This document shows, piece after piece, positions 53,520 through 62,655 of a stretch of 64,000 bases of DNA; the stretch's first letter is position 1, and each line of letters begins with the position of its first letter. The position numbers and the translations under genes are program-made. Where the stretch lies: contig JADCFA010000003.1 of assembly GCA_020249775.1 (NCBI GenBank), positions 124,001 to 188,000 on the forward strand, given 5' to 3'. A model generated the notes under the pieces. It had not been told where the DNA came from. It ran no database searches and was given only the letters and a program-made list of their open reading frames with translations. This DNA is from Roseomonas sp. (lineage in GTDB: Bacteria; Pseudomonadota; Alphaproteobacteria; Acetobacterales; Acetobacteraceae).

Positions 53520-54442
53520 TCCTTCGGCGCGCCCATGGTGTAAGGCTTCAGTGCGGCATGGATCATGGCGTGGGTTGGTGTTGGCACGCCAAGCGCGCGG
53601 CCCAGCGCCACGACCTTGCCAGACAGCCAAGGCAATTCAATCCGATTGCCGCGAATCAAATCCACCGCCATGGAAGCGCGCATGCCGGCCGGCGCGCCCA
53701 TGGTGAATTTCATGCTGCGTTCCAGCACATCATCCGGCAACCAAACACCCTTTGCGCGGGCCAGCGCAATCACTTCGTCAAACCCAGAGCGAAAATAGGG
53801 CGCGATATCCGGGTCATCGCGCAATTCGCCAAGCGGGCGGCGCGTGAGTGCCGTCATGCCAGAATTCGTCGCCAGGATAATGAATTTCAGCCAAAGCTCG
53901 GTCAGGATGCGCTCGCTCAGTGTCGCGTCAAAACCGGCGCGCTGGCACCATTCCAGAAATGTCTTGGCACGTGGGGAGATGCTGCCATCCAGCTCACCAA
54001 AGGCAAGGCGCATGAAGGCGCCAGTCTGGCGAATGACGCCCGGCGCATCAATGGTAGCGCTGATTTGCGCGACACCCCCCATCACCGCGCGTGCGCCCAG
54101 AATGGGAATCAGTCTTTCGCTGGCATCAATGCCATTCTGCAAGGGCAGGACGGCCGTATCCGGCCCAACCATTGGGCGGATCACCTCACCGGCGCTTTCC
54201 ACATCCCAAAGCTTCACGCAAAACATCACCAGATCAACCGGGCCAATGCTCGCGGGATCATCAGTAGCCTTGGTCGGCATAAGATGCGTCTCGCCTCGGC
54301 CACCCGTAATGTGCAGGCCGTCACGCTGCATCGCCGCCAGATGCGCCCCGCGGGCGATAAAGGTTACATCCGCGCCCGCCTTGGCCAAGGCCGCGCCAAA
54401 ACCGCCGCCAACACCACCCGTTCCCATCACCGCAATGCGCAT
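53516..54442 (-). CDS. 2-dehydropantoate 2-reductase family protein
   Basis: A 308-residue ketopantoate reductase-like enzyme (ApbA/PanE family), NADPH-dependent. It opens with IAVMGTGGVGGGFGAALAKAGADV, the NADP-binding GxGxxG. The family's Lys is in FCVKLWDVESA, a second in LTELWLKFIILATNSGMTAL, and the Glu-x-x-x-Asn region near RIELPWLSG. True PanE cannot be separated from the many catabolic ketoacid reductases in this family, and no other pantothenate gene is near. It lies back to back with eutB over a 135-bp gap. Confidence 0.87.
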   Translation of the reverse strand: MRIAVMGTGGVGGGFGAALAKAGADVTFIARGAHLAAMQRDGLHITGGRGETHLMPTKATDDPASIGPVDLVMFCVKLWDVESAGEVIRPMVGPDTAVLPLQNGIDASERLIPILGARAVMGGVAQISATIDAPGVIRQTGAFMRLAFGELDGSISPRAKTFLEWCQRAGFDATLSERILTELWLKFIILATNSGMTALTRRPLGELRDDPDIAPYFRSGFDEVIALARAKGVWLPDDVLERSMKFTMGAPAGMRASMAVDLIRGNRIELPWLSGKVVALGRALGVPTPTHAMIHAALKPYTMGAPKD

Positions 54443-54577
54443 GAAAAATCTCCTGCCATGGCGGTCAGTGTATCGCTACGCGGCAAGCCTGTCATGTCGG
54501 GCGCGAAGCACGGTTTCCTGCTCGAATCTCGGGCTGCATCACGGTATATTGAGCAAGCTTCAGCCCCCAGCCCCAGG

Positions 54578-55954
54578 ATGAGCATGGCTTTCGCGCAGAC
54601 CATCGGCACCACGCGTTATGTCTTCCCCGATCTGAAGACATTGCTCGCGCGCGCGACCCCCTTCCGGTCCGGCGACGCGCTGGCTGGTGTAGCAGCCGAA
54701 ACGGCTGAGGAACGCATCGCCGCGCAACGCGCCTTGGCTGATCTGCCGCTCACGCATTTTCTTTCGGAAAGCGTGGTCCCCTATGAGGTGGATGAGGTAA
54801 CGCGCCTGATCCAGGACAGCCATAACAAACAAGCCTTCGCCCCGATCCGCAGCCTGACGATCGGCGGGTTGCGCGATTGGCTGCTTGCCGATTCTGCGGA
54901 TAGCGCAATAATTGCAGCGCTCGCGCCCGGGCTGACGCCGGAAATGGTCGCGGCAACCTCCAAGATCATGCGCGCGGCGGATTTGATCACGGTCGCGGCA
55001 AAATGCGTGAATGTGACGCGCTTTCGCAATACCATCGGGCTCAAGGGCAGGCTTTCCATTCGCCTGCAACCCAATCACCCGACCGATGATCCGCGCGGCG
55101 TCGCTGCCGCCACGCTTGATGGTTTATTGCTCGGCGCCGGCGATGCGGTGATTGGCGTCAATCCCGCAACCGATAATGTTGAAGCCGTGTTGCGGATTCT
55201 GGATATGCTGGATCGGCTGCGGCTGGCCTATGACATCCCAACGCAAAGCTGCGTGCTGGCGCATGTCACCACCACCATGCGCGCCATGGATCTGGGCGCG
55301 CCGGTTGATCTGGTGTTTCAATCCATCGGCGGGACTGAGGGCGTGAACCGGTCTTTCGGTGTTGATCTCGCCTTGCTCACTGAAGCGCATGAACAGGCGC
55401 TTACGCTCAAGCGTGGCAGCCTTGGGCAGAATGTCATGTATTTCGAAACCGGTCAGGGCAGCGCGCTAAGTGCGGAGGCGCATCACGGCGTGGATCAGCA
55501 AACCCTGGAAGCGCGCGCCTATGCGGTTGCGCGGCGCTTTTCGCCCCTTTTGGTCAATTCGGTAGTGGGCTTTATCGGTCCGGAATATTTGTTTGATGGC
55601 AAGCAGATTCTCCGCGCCGGGCTGGAAGATCATTTCTGCGGCAAGCTGCTTGGCCTGCCGATGGGGGTTGATGTTTGCTACACCAACCATGCGGAAGCAG
55701 ATCAGGATGATATGGATGCGCTTCTCACCTGCCTTGCTGCCGCAGGTGTCACTTACGTCATGGGCGTGCCGGGTGCGGATGATGTGATGCTCGCCTATCA
55801 ATCCACCTCCTTCCATGATGGGCTTTATGCGCGCGCCGCACTCGGCAAACGCCCCGCGCCGGAATTTGAGGATTGGCTGAACCGCATGGGCATTGGTGCG
55901 ACGACTGAGGCGATCCCTGCGCGCCTGTCACCCGCGCTGATTGGTCTTGCATGA
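54578..55954 (+). CDS. eutB: Ethanolamine ammonia-lyase large subunit
   Basis: A 458-residue adenosylcobalamin enzyme subunit that converts ethanolamine to acetaldehyde and ammonia. The length and the whole sequence fit EutB (E. coli 453): RSGDALAGVAAETAEERIAAQ, LIQDSHNKQAF, IGVNPATDN, FQSIGGTEGVNRSFGVDL, GQGSALSAEAHHGVDQQTLEAR and MGVDVCYTNHAEADQDD are all recognisable. The longer frame upstream of 54578 overlaps the divergent reductase and is not real. It is coupled to eutC by ATGA. No carboxysome-like shell genes, eutA or eutR are beside it. I see no clear cobalamin riboswitch in the 135 bp upstream. Confidence 0.95.
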   Translation: MSMAFAQTIGTTRYVFPDLKTLLARATPFRSGDALAGVAAETAEERIAAQRALADLPLTHFLSESVVPYEVDEVTRLIQDSHNKQAFAPIRSLTIGGLRDWLLADSADSAIIAALAPGLTPEMVAATSKIMRAADLITVAAKCVNVTRFRNTIGLKGRLSIRLQPNHPTDDPRGVAAATLDGLLLGAGDAVIGVNPATDNVEAVLRILDMLDRLRLAYDIPTQSCVLAHVTTTMRAMDLGAPVDLVFQSIGGTEGVNRSFGVDLALLTEAHEQALTLKRGSLGQNVMYFETGQGSALSAEAHHGVDQQTLEARAYAVARRFSPLLVNSVVGFIGPEYLFDGKQILRAGLEDHFCGKLLGLPMGVDVCYTNHAEADQDDMDALLTCLAAAGVTYVMGVPGADDVMLAYQSTSFHDGLYARAALGKRPAPEFEDWLNRMGIGATTEAIPARLSPALIGLA

Positions 55955-56685
55955 CCACGCCCAGCAAATGGCGCGATTTGCGCCGCTTCACGGATGCGCG
56001 CGTGGCGCTTGGCCGCGTTGGCAATGCGCTGCCCACTGCCGCGCATTTGGATTTTCAGGAAGCGCATGCGCGCGCGCGTGATGCGGTCTGGTCCAGCTTG
56101 GATGTGGCGCAATTGGAAGCAGCGCTGGCGCCACTTGGCCGGCCAATCGAACGCGTGACAAGCCAGGCAAAAGAACGTCGGCGCTTTTTGCTGCGCCCCG
56201 ATCTTGGACGCAAACTGCCTGAAGATTGCCTGCTACCTAAAACGCCGGGCTGTATCGCGCTTGTGGTGGCGGATGGGCTTTGCGCCAGCGGCGTGCAGCA
56301 ACAGGCGCCGGCTTTACTCGCCGCGCTGGTGCCCGCCCTTGGCAAGGCCGGCTTCACGGCCGGCCCCATCATCATCGCCGAACAGGCGCGCGTTGCGCTT
56401 GGTGATGATGTGGCAGAAGCACTGGAAGCCGCAGCCGTGGTGGTGATGATAGGCGAAAGACCCGGGCTTTCCGCAACCGACAGCATGGGGCTTTACCTGA
56501 CTTGGGCAGCGCGGCGCGGCAGTAATGACGCGATGCGCAATTGCATCAGCAATATCCGCCCGGGCGGCCTGACTACTGATGCCGCTGCCGCAAAGGCGCT
56601 TTGGCTATTGGTTGAAGCACGCAAGCTTGGCGCCACGGGTGTCGCGCTCAAGGATGAAATGCCGAGCCATTATCGGCTGACGTAA
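55951..56685 (+). CDS. eutC: Ethanolamine ammonia-lyase small subunit
   Basis: A 244-residue EutC subunit that completes the cobalamin site. Typical parts: RFTDARVALGRVGNALPTAAHLDFQEAHARARDAV (start, in part), then PGCIALVVADGLCASGVQQ, VMIGERPGLSATDSMGLYLT, and NCISNIRPGGL near the end, all well kept. Its ATG overlaps the eutB stop. The stop is 12 bp from the stop of the convergent amidohydrolase. Confidence 0.95.
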   Translation: MTTPSKWRDLRRFTDARVALGRVGNALPTAAHLDFQEAHARARDAVWSSLDVAQLEAALAPLGRPIERVTSQAKERRRFLLRPDLGRKLPEDCLLPKTPGCIALVVADGLCASGVQQQAPALLAALVPALGKAGFTAGPIIIAEQARVALGDDVAEALEAAAVVVMIGERPGLSATDSMGLYLTWAARRGSNDAMRNCISNIRPGGLTTDAAAAKALWLLVEARKLGATGVALKDEMPSHYRLT

Positions 56686-56697
56686 CGGCGCTACCTT

Positions 56698-58416
56698 TCA
56701 GCTTGTCGCGCGCAGCAATTTGCCCGGTAGCGCGCCCGTATCATGCCCCGCTTCGCGAATGGGCTGTCCGGCCACCAGAGTCATGTCGTAGCCCTCAACA
56801 CGCTGCACCAAACGGCGCCCGCCCGCGGGCAGATCATAGATCATCTCCGGGTGATACAGGCGCAGCGCATCGAAATTGATGATGTTCACATCAGCCATCG
56901 CGCCGGGTGCCAAGCGGCCGCGATCCGTCAGGCCGAAGAAATCCGCGGTTTCACTGGTTTGCCGCTTCACCACGAATTCCAAGGGCAGCCCATCACCGCG
57001 CTTCCGATCGCGTGCCCAATGCGTCAGCATGAAGCTCGGCGTGGAGGCATCGCAAATCACGCCGCAATGCGCACCGCCATCGGAAAGGCCAAGCACTGTT
57101 GCCTTATCCATATTCATTTCGCGCACCACGGAAAGATCACCCGTCACGTAGTTGGTGACGGGGAAATAGAGCATCCGCCCACCATCAGCACCCACCAGGA
57201 AATCATAGCAATAGGAAGCCGGGTCCTGCCCTGACTTGGCGGCGAGTGCGGCAATGCTGCGATCCCGCGGCGGTTCATAATCCGGCGGATCGCCCAATTC
57301 GAACATATTGTCCCAACGCGTCGCGATCTGGCGTGACAGCGGCGGCAATACATCCAGCAGCCGCTTTGATGCTTCCTCGGACAGAATCTTGCGCCGCACC
57401 TCCGGGTCACGCAGCCGCGCCAATTGCTCGGCCGGCGGCAACCCGGCCAACGCGGCAAAGCTTTCGCGCAATGCAAAGGGATTGAGCGATGTCGTCAGCC
57501 CCAGAATCAGCCCCACTGTGCGCCCCGCAACTTGCGCGGCAAGGCTGAGCCCCTCGGCGCGCGCCTCATGCACGCCCTGCATCAGGCGGCGCCAACGCTG
57601 CGGGTCATAGGCGCGATCCGTCAGCAGGAACCAAACCGGGCGCTTGGTGGATTTCGCCACTTCACGCAGCCAGCGGAATTCCGCCGCCTCATCCTCAAAA
57701 TCGCTCAACATGCCGAAAGTGCCACGCCCGGCCCGCCCCATGGCGCGCCCAATGGCGAGCAATTCTTCTTCTTCCGCATAGCGGCCAGGCACCAGATCGC
57801 CAGCCAGGGTCTTGTGCTGATCCGTGCGCGATGTGGTGAAGCCAAAGGCGCCGGCTTCCAGCGCTTCCTGCGTCAGCCGCGCCATGGCTTCGATATCATC
57901 GCCTGTCGCGTTTTCGCGCTTCAACCCGCGTTCGCCCATCACATAAACGCGCAAGGGATGATGCGCGAGCTGCGCACCGATATTGAGCGTGCGCGGCATG
58001 GCTTCCAAAGCGTCAAGATATTCAGGGAAGCTTTCCCAATTCCATTTCAGCCCTTCGCTCAGCGTAATGCCCGGAATATCTTCCACGCCTTCCATCAGAT
58101 CAATCAGCGCCTGATGATGGCTTTTCTGTACTGGCGCGAAGCCAACGCCGCAATTCCCAAAAAGCAGAGTCGTCACGCCATGCCATGAAGAAGGTGCCAG
58201 CTTCGGGTCCCAGGTGGCTTGCCCATCATAATGCGTATGCACATCCACCCAGCCAGGTGTCACCAGCCGGCTTTCGGCTGAAACATCGCGCCGTGCCGGC
58301 CCGGCCTTGCCACCCACCTGCGTGATGCGGTCGCCATCAATCGCGACATCGCCGGTGTAACGCGGCGTGCCAAGCCCATCCACAATGGTGCCGCCGCGGA
58401 TCACGATATCATGCAT
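56698..58416 (-). CDS. D-aminoacylase-like amidohydrolase
   Basis: A 572-residue amidohydrolase of the N-acyl-D-amino-acid deacylase group, longer than the classical 480-residue enzymes. Metal site: H60 and H62 in DVHTHYDG, C89 in FGNCGVGF, and the catalytic Asp in GLSDGGAHCGV. The extra length is in the middle (ESFPEYLDALEAMPRTLNIG and SRQIATRWDNMFELGD regions), a layout common in Sphingomonadales and Acetobacterales members. GGAGAAG stands before the ATG at 58416, so I cut the 13 upstream residues of the open frame. Substrate unknown. Confidence 0.87.
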   Translation of the reverse strand: MHDIVIRGGTIVDGLGTPRYTGDVAIDGDRITQVGGKAGPARRDVSAESRLVTPGWVDVHTHYDGQATWDPKLAPSSWHGVTTLLFGNCGVGFAPVQKSHHQALIDLMEGVEDIPGITLSEGLKWNWESFPEYLDALEAMPRTLNIGAQLAHHPLRVYVMGERGLKRENATGDDIEAMARLTQEALEAGAFGFTTSRTDQHKTLAGDLVPGRYAEEEELLAIGRAMGRAGRGTFGMLSDFEDEAAEFRWLREVAKSTKRPVWFLLTDRAYDPQRWRRLMQGVHEARAEGLSLAAQVAGRTVGLILGLTTSLNPFALRESFAALAGLPPAEQLARLRDPEVRRKILSEEASKRLLDVLPPLSRQIATRWDNMFELGDPPDYEPPRDRSIAALAAKSGQDPASYCYDFLVGADGGRMLYFPVTNYVTGDLSVVREMNMDKATVLGLSDGGAHCGVICDASTPSFMLTHWARDRKRGDGLPLEFVVKRQTSETADFFGLTDRGRLAPGAMADVNIINFDALRLYHPEMIYDLPAGGRRLVQRVEGYDMTLVAGQPIREAGHDTGALPGKLLRATS

Positions 58417-58600
58417 GGTGCTTCTCCATCCGGCTTGCTGCTGGCCCGCACTCACTCGGACCGGTCATATCGAAGCGTTAAGCTAGCCAAAGCCCCCTGC
58501 CCCGGCAAGCGCAGCTTGCCCTGCCAAGGCACCCTGTCTAGCCTTTCCCAAATGGCTGGGGGCATTGCGCTTTCGGCTTTTGCAAAGCAAGGAAACCCCG

Positions 58601-59176
58601 ATGGCCACGCCGATAAAGCCGCGCTTCCCCGAATTGACGCCCGATAGCATGAACGCAGACCAGCGCGCCGCGGCTGAGGGCATCATCAAAGGCCCGCGCG
58701 GCGGTTTGCGTGGCCCCTTTAATGCCTGGCTCCGGAGCCCGGTTTTTGCCGATAGGATGCAGAAGGTTGGCGAATATCTGCGCTTCAACAGCTCCATCCC
58801 CACCGATTTGAATGAATTCGCCATTCTGATCACGGCGCGGGTCTGGACCAGCCAATATGAATGGTATGCGCATCACGCCATGGCCATGAAGGCCGGCCTG
58901 CCGCCCGCCATCGCGGCCGACCTTGCCGCCGGCCGCCGCCCCGCGGATATGACGGAAGATCAGCGCATTGTCTATGAATTCTGCACGGAATTGCACCGCG
59001 ATCATGGCGTATCTGACGCAACCTTCGCCGCCACTATTGCGCGTTTTGGCGAACAAGGTGCGGTGGATTTGATTGCCGTCAGTGGCTATTACGTCGCGGT
59101 ATCCATGACGCTGAATGTCGCGGAAGTACAAATCCCGCCCGAGGCAACACGACTTCCGCCACTGCCAAAAGCGTGA
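58601..59176 (+). CDS. Carboxymuconolactone-decarboxylase family protein
   Basis: A 191-residue all-helical protein of the CMD/AhpD fold. The core FAILITARVWTSQYEWYAHHAMAMKAGL (residues in part) has the gamma-carboxymuconolactone decarboxylase pattern without the CxxC of AhpD peroxidases, so a decarboxylase/lactonase-like role is more likely than peroxide reduction. AAGGAA stands 8 bases before the ATG at 58601, preferred to 58565. It faces the convergent binding protein gene across a hairpin. Confidence 0.82.
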   Translation: MATPIKPRFPELTPDSMNADQRAAAEGIIKGPRGGLRGPFNAWLRSPVFADRMQKVGEYLRFNSSIPTDLNEFAILITARVWTSQYEWYAHHAMAMKAGLPPAIAADLAAGRRPADMTEDQRIVYEFCTELHRDHGVSDATFAATIARFGEQGAVDLIAVSGYYVAVSMTLNVAEVQIPPEATRLPPLPKA

Positions 59177-59184
59177 GAGCCATA

Positions 59185-59207
59185 TGGGGCGGCAGCACGC
59201 CGCCCCA
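59185..59207. terminator. Perfect hairpin between convergent genes
   Basis: Arms TGGGGCGGC and GCCGCCCCA (9 bp, perfect) around AGCAC, placed 8 bp after the CMD-like gene and 11 bp after the convergent binding-protein gene. There is no T-run on either side, so if it stops transcription it does so weakly or with Rho; it may instead protect both 3' ends. Confidence 0.5.
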
Positions 59208-59218
59208 TGCGGCTTGGA

Positions 59219-60454
59219 TCAGCTACGCACGAAGGCGCAACCACCATCGGCAATCGGGCGGAAAGCCTCATCAGCCGACGTCGTCTGCAAGAGCTTGTAG
59301 TAATCGAAGGGGCCCCTGCTTTCCTCCGGGCTTTTCACCTCAAACAAATAGGCGGGGTGCATCTTCCGCCCATCGGCGCGGATGGTGCCTTGACCAAAGG
59401 CATCATCATCCGTCGGCATCGCCTTCATGCGCTGCACGGTGGCAAGGCCGCTTGCCTTGGCGGCTTGCACGCCCAAATCCGCCACCGCCTTCAGATAATG
59501 CAGCGTACCGGAATAATCGCCGGCATGGCTCATGCCAATGGCGACCTGGCCGGCCACCGCTTGGGCACGGCGCCAGAAGGCGCGGGTGCGATCGTTCAAA
59601 TCCCAATAGAAGGTTTCCGTGCAGACCAGGCCTTGAGCGGTTCTAAGGCCAAGCGCATGCACATCCGGCAGGAACATGAGCATGGAGGCAAGCTTGGTGC
59701 CGCGCCGCGTAATGCCGAATTCCGCCGCCTGCTTGATGCAGTTGATGGTATCCGTCCCCGCATTGGCAAAGCCAATCACCTTGGCGCGCGAAGCCTGCGC
59801 CTGCAGCAGGAAGGACGAGAAATCGGTGGTGCCCGGAAATGGTGTGCGCACGGAACCAATCACGCGCCCACCTGCCGCCTGCACAAAGGCCGTGGTGTCG
59901 CGTTCCAGCGAATGCCCAAAGGCGTAATCGGCAGTGATGAAGAACCAGGTATCGCCACCGGCACGCACTGTCGCACCGCCGGTGGATTTGCCGAGCATGA
60001 AGGTATCATAGGCCCAATGCACCGTATTCGGGCTGCAAGCGCGGCCAGTCATATCCGATGTGGCGGTAGAGGTCGGGATGGTGACCTTGTTCTTTTCCCG
60101 CGTGAGTTCCGCCACAGCCAGCGCCACGGATGAAGCGGCCAGGCTGAGTGTCATATCCACGCCGTCACGATCATACCATTGGCGCGCGATATTCAAGGCG
60201 ACATCGGGGCGGTTCTGGTGGTCCGCCACAACGGTTTCCACGTTGAAACCGCGCTGGCCGAATTCCTGCACCGCCAGGCGTGCGCAAGCGACCGTGGTCG
60301 GACCATTGATGTCGCGGAAAGTGCCGGACATATCGGTCAGAATACCGATGCGGATGGTATTTGCCGCTTGCGCCTTTGCGCTGCGCCAGGGCAGACCACC
60401 AAGGGCTGCTGCACCGCCGGCGGCGGTCAAAACGGAACGTCTTTCGATGGTCAT
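59219..60454 (-). CDS. Branched-chain-type ABC substrate-binding protein (LivK family)
   Basis: A 411-residue periplasmic binding protein of the Leu/Ile/Val (type I) group. A twin-arginine-like signal (MTIERRSVLTAAGGAAALGG, cut about 30) precedes IRIGILTDMSGTFRDINGP, the typical opening, and WFFITADYAFGHSLERDT. Members of this kind in these bacteria often bind aromatic or amide compounds rather than amino acids. No livHMGF permease or ATPase genes are in the window, so partners must be elsewhere. It heads a minus-strand run of catabolic genes only by position; the next gene upstream is 84 bp away. Confidence 0.9.
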   Translation of the reverse strand: MTIERRSVLTAAGGAAALGGLPWRSAKAQAANTIRIGILTDMSGTFRDINGPTTVACARLAVQEFGQRGFNVETVVADHQNRPDVALNIARQWYDRDGVDMTLSLAASSVALAVAELTREKNKVTIPTSTATSDMTGRACSPNTVHWAYDTFMLGKSTGGATVRAGGDTWFFITADYAFGHSLERDTTAFVQAAGGRVIGSVRTPFPGTTDFSSFLLQAQASRAKVIGFANAGTDTINCIKQAAEFGITRRGTKLASMLMFLPDVHALGLRTAQGLVCTETFYWDLNDRTRAFWRRAQAVAGQVAIGMSHAGDYSGTLHYLKAVADLGVQAAKASGLATVQRMKAMPTDDDAFGQGTIRADGRKMHPAYLFEVKSPEESRGPFDYYKLLQTTSADEAFRPIADGGCAFVRS

Positions 60455-60538
60455 GTTAACTCCCTTCGTCTCCCGGTTGTCTGGATGAAGCTTCCCAGAA
60501 GCCGGGCTCTTACCCCAGGCGCCGGCTGAAATCCATGC

Positions 60539-61609
60539 CTATTCGGCGGCCGCGCGGCTCGCGGGCGGGCGAAAGGCTGGGATCACATGCTGGGCGAAAA
60601 GCGTCAGGCTGCGCAGGATTTTCTCATGCCCGTAATAGGGCGGGTAATGCAGCAGCAGGCTGGTCATGCCGGTGCGCGCTTGCAGGGCGCGCAGCTTCGC
60701 AATCACCGTGGTTGGGCTGCCATGCAGCAGCGTGGTCTCCGCCAGCACCCCGTAATCCAGCGCCTGGCCTTTCTCGGAAACCGAGCCAAGGTAACCGCTG
60801 GTGCCGGCACTATTGAAATTGCGGATGTGATGCAGGATGTGTTCTTCCGTATCGGCCCGCGCCTGGTCATCGGTTTCCGCCACATAGACCATGCGCGCGA
60901 TATCAATATGCCCAGCCGCCGGGTTATTGCGCTGCGGCGATGGCGCGGTGGCGAGCGCTTCGCGATAAATCTTCGCTTGCGCGGAAAGGGTTTCAATCCC
61001 GGGCAGTGTGCTCAGCATCAAGCCAAAGCCGTTGCGCCCGGCATAGGCAATGGACCGATCCGTCCCACCCGCCATATAAAGCGGCGGATGCGGAAGCTGG
61101 ATTGGCACGGGCAGCATTTCATATTGCCCTTCCACCTTGCCCTTGAAGAATTTGCCCTCATGCGTCCAACGCCGGCGATGGAAGCCATCAAAAATCAGCT
61201 TCACACTTTCCTCAACAATATCGCGCCGCGCCTCAAAATCCTTGCCAAGGCCTTCAAACTCATAAGGCCGATAGCCGCTGCCCAGGCCCAGCATCACGCG
61301 GCCATTGGAAAGCACATCCACGAAGGCAGTGTTTTCCACGACGCGGATCGGGTCATAAAGCGGCAGCGTAATCACGCCGGCGGCGAGCTTGATGCGACTG
61401 GTGCGCGCCGCCAGGTAGGACATATACACAAAGCAATCTGGCATGATGCCGTAAGTGGTGCTGAAGTGATGTTCAGCGATCCAGGCGGTATCAAAACCGA
61501 GCGCTTCGGCGCGCAGGATTTCCTCGGTCGTGCGCGCGGTGACGCCCTGATGCGGATAGGGTTCTTCCACCGGGTTCGGGTGGCTCGTCATCAGAATGCC
61601 GAATTCCAT
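60539..61609 (-). CDS. LLM-class flavin-dependent oxidoreductase
   Basis: A 356-residue TIM-barrel enzyme of the bacterial luciferase family, using reduced FMN and oxygen to hydroxylate or cleave an organic substrate. Readable marks: EALGFDTAWIAEHHFSTTYG, RTSRIKLAAGVITLPLYDPIRV, MLGLGSGYRPYEFEGLG (phosphate binding) and PLYMAGGTDRSIAYAGRNG. It is probably paired with a separate flavin reductase, which is not adjacent. It lies 35 bp downstream of the dehydrogenase gene on the same strand. Confidence 0.9.
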   Translation of the reverse strand: MEFGILMTSHPNPVEEPYPHQGVTARTTEEILRAEALGFDTAWIAEHHFSTTYGIMPDCFVYMSYLAARTSRIKLAAGVITLPLYDPIRVVENTAFVDVLSNGRVMLGLGSGYRPYEFEGLGKDFEARRDIVEESVKLIFDGFHRRRWTHEGKFFKGKVEGQYEMLPVPIQLPHPPLYMAGGTDRSIAYAGRNGFGLMLSTLPGIETLSAQAKIYREALATAPSPQRNNPAAGHIDIARMVYVAETDDQARADTEEHILHHIRNFNSAGTSGYLGSVSEKGQALDYGVLAETTLLHGSPTTVIAKLRALQARTGMTSLLLHYPPYYGHEKILRSLTLFAQHVIPAFRPPASRAAAE

Positions 61610-61644
61610 TGCTGCTTCCTCCTGCCGCGATGCTTGTGGTGGCG

Positions 61645-62559
61645 CTACTTGTCAGCTTCCTTGGGCGTGGCGCGCACCTCAATGCCTGCCAGTTTTTCCA
61701 TATGCTGAATGGTGGAAACGAAATCCTCAGGCCCGGAACCCATGGCCAAAGCCATGGAAAGATATTGCCGCGCTGCCGGCCCCATGAACATGGGCACGCC
61801 AAAACGCTCCGCTTCTTCCAGACACAGCTTCACATCCTTATGCATCAGCCCGGCGGCAAAACGCACCGGGAAACCTTGCGTGCGTTCCGTGATGGCCTGC
61901 GGCACGCGCTTTTCCGACATGAAGGAACGCCCGCTGGAGGCATTCAGCACATCAAACATCAGCTTGGTATCAAGGCCGGCCTTGGCGCCGAGCACCATGC
62001 CTTCCAAACAAGCGAGCGTATTGCTGGCAAGAATGACATTATTCACCAGCTTCATGGTCTGCCCAAGGCCCGGCGCCGCGCCAAGGTAGAAGATATTCTG
62101 ACCGATCTGCTTGAGCACTGGTTCCACCGCTTTTTGCGATGCCGCATCGCCCGATGTCATGATGGCAAGCGTGCCTGCCTCGGCGCCCGAAACACCGCCG
62201 CTGACCGGGCCATCAATCTGATGAATGCCTTTCGCGGCCAAGCCTTCCGCCACGCGGCGCGCTATAGTCGGCCCGGTAGTGGAAAGATCCACCACGATCT
62301 TCGCCTTTTTGCCGTGCACCAACCCATCCGCACCAAGCGCCACCGCTTCCACCGCGGCAGGCGTGGGCAGGCTGAGCAGTACCGCATCGCATTGATCGGC
62401 GACATCGCGCGCGCTGGTCGCGGCCGTCGCACCCATGGCCGTAAGGGACGCAACCGCCTTCGCATCAAGATCATGCACCACCAGCGCATGGCCGGCCTTC
62501 ACCAGCCGCCGCGCCATGACACCACCAATATTGCCAAGGCCGATGAAACCAAGCTTCAT
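61645..62559 (-). CDS. Beta-hydroxyacid dehydrogenase (3-hydroxyisobutyrate dehydrogenase-like)
   Basis: A 304-residue NAD(P)-dependent dehydrogenase. GFIGLGNIGGVMARRL opens the Rossmann fold; DGPVSGGVSGAEAGTLAIM is the substrate motif; the catalytic Lys is in GLGQTMKLVNNVI. It is a clear paralogue of 3563-4450 but differs widely in sequence, so it is not a recent copy. The start at 62559 (MKLGFIGLGNIGG) is preferred to the open frame at 62580. The next gene downstream is the LLM oxidoreductase after 35 bp, so they may share a message. Confidence 0.9.
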   Translation of the reverse strand: MKLGFIGLGNIGGVMARRLVKAGHALVVHDLDAKAVASLTAMGATAATSARDVADQCDAVLLSLPTPAAVEAVALGADGLVHGKKAKIVVDLSTTGPTIARRVAEGLAAKGIHQIDGPVSGGVSGAEAGTLAIMTSGDAASQKAVEPVLKQIGQNIFYLGAAPGLGQTMKLVNNVILASNTLACLEGMVLGAKAGLDTKLMFDVLNASSGRSFMSEKRVPQAITERTQGFPVRFAAGLMHKDVKLCLEEAERFGVPMFMGPAARQYLSMALAMGSGPEDFVSTIQHMEKLAGIEVRATPKEADK

Positions 62560-62655
62560 GACATTCCTCATCACCATCACGCTGGGCTTGCTTGGCCCGC
62601 GCTATTATTTGCGAGCAAGGCTCCGCCCGGAAGCGCTATCAGTCAAGAGGTGGCG

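Noticed and set aside
54443-54577. Cobalamin riboswitch upstream of eutB
   Set aside because: The gap is only 135 bp and I could not find the conserved B12-box-like core; a covariance search would settle it.
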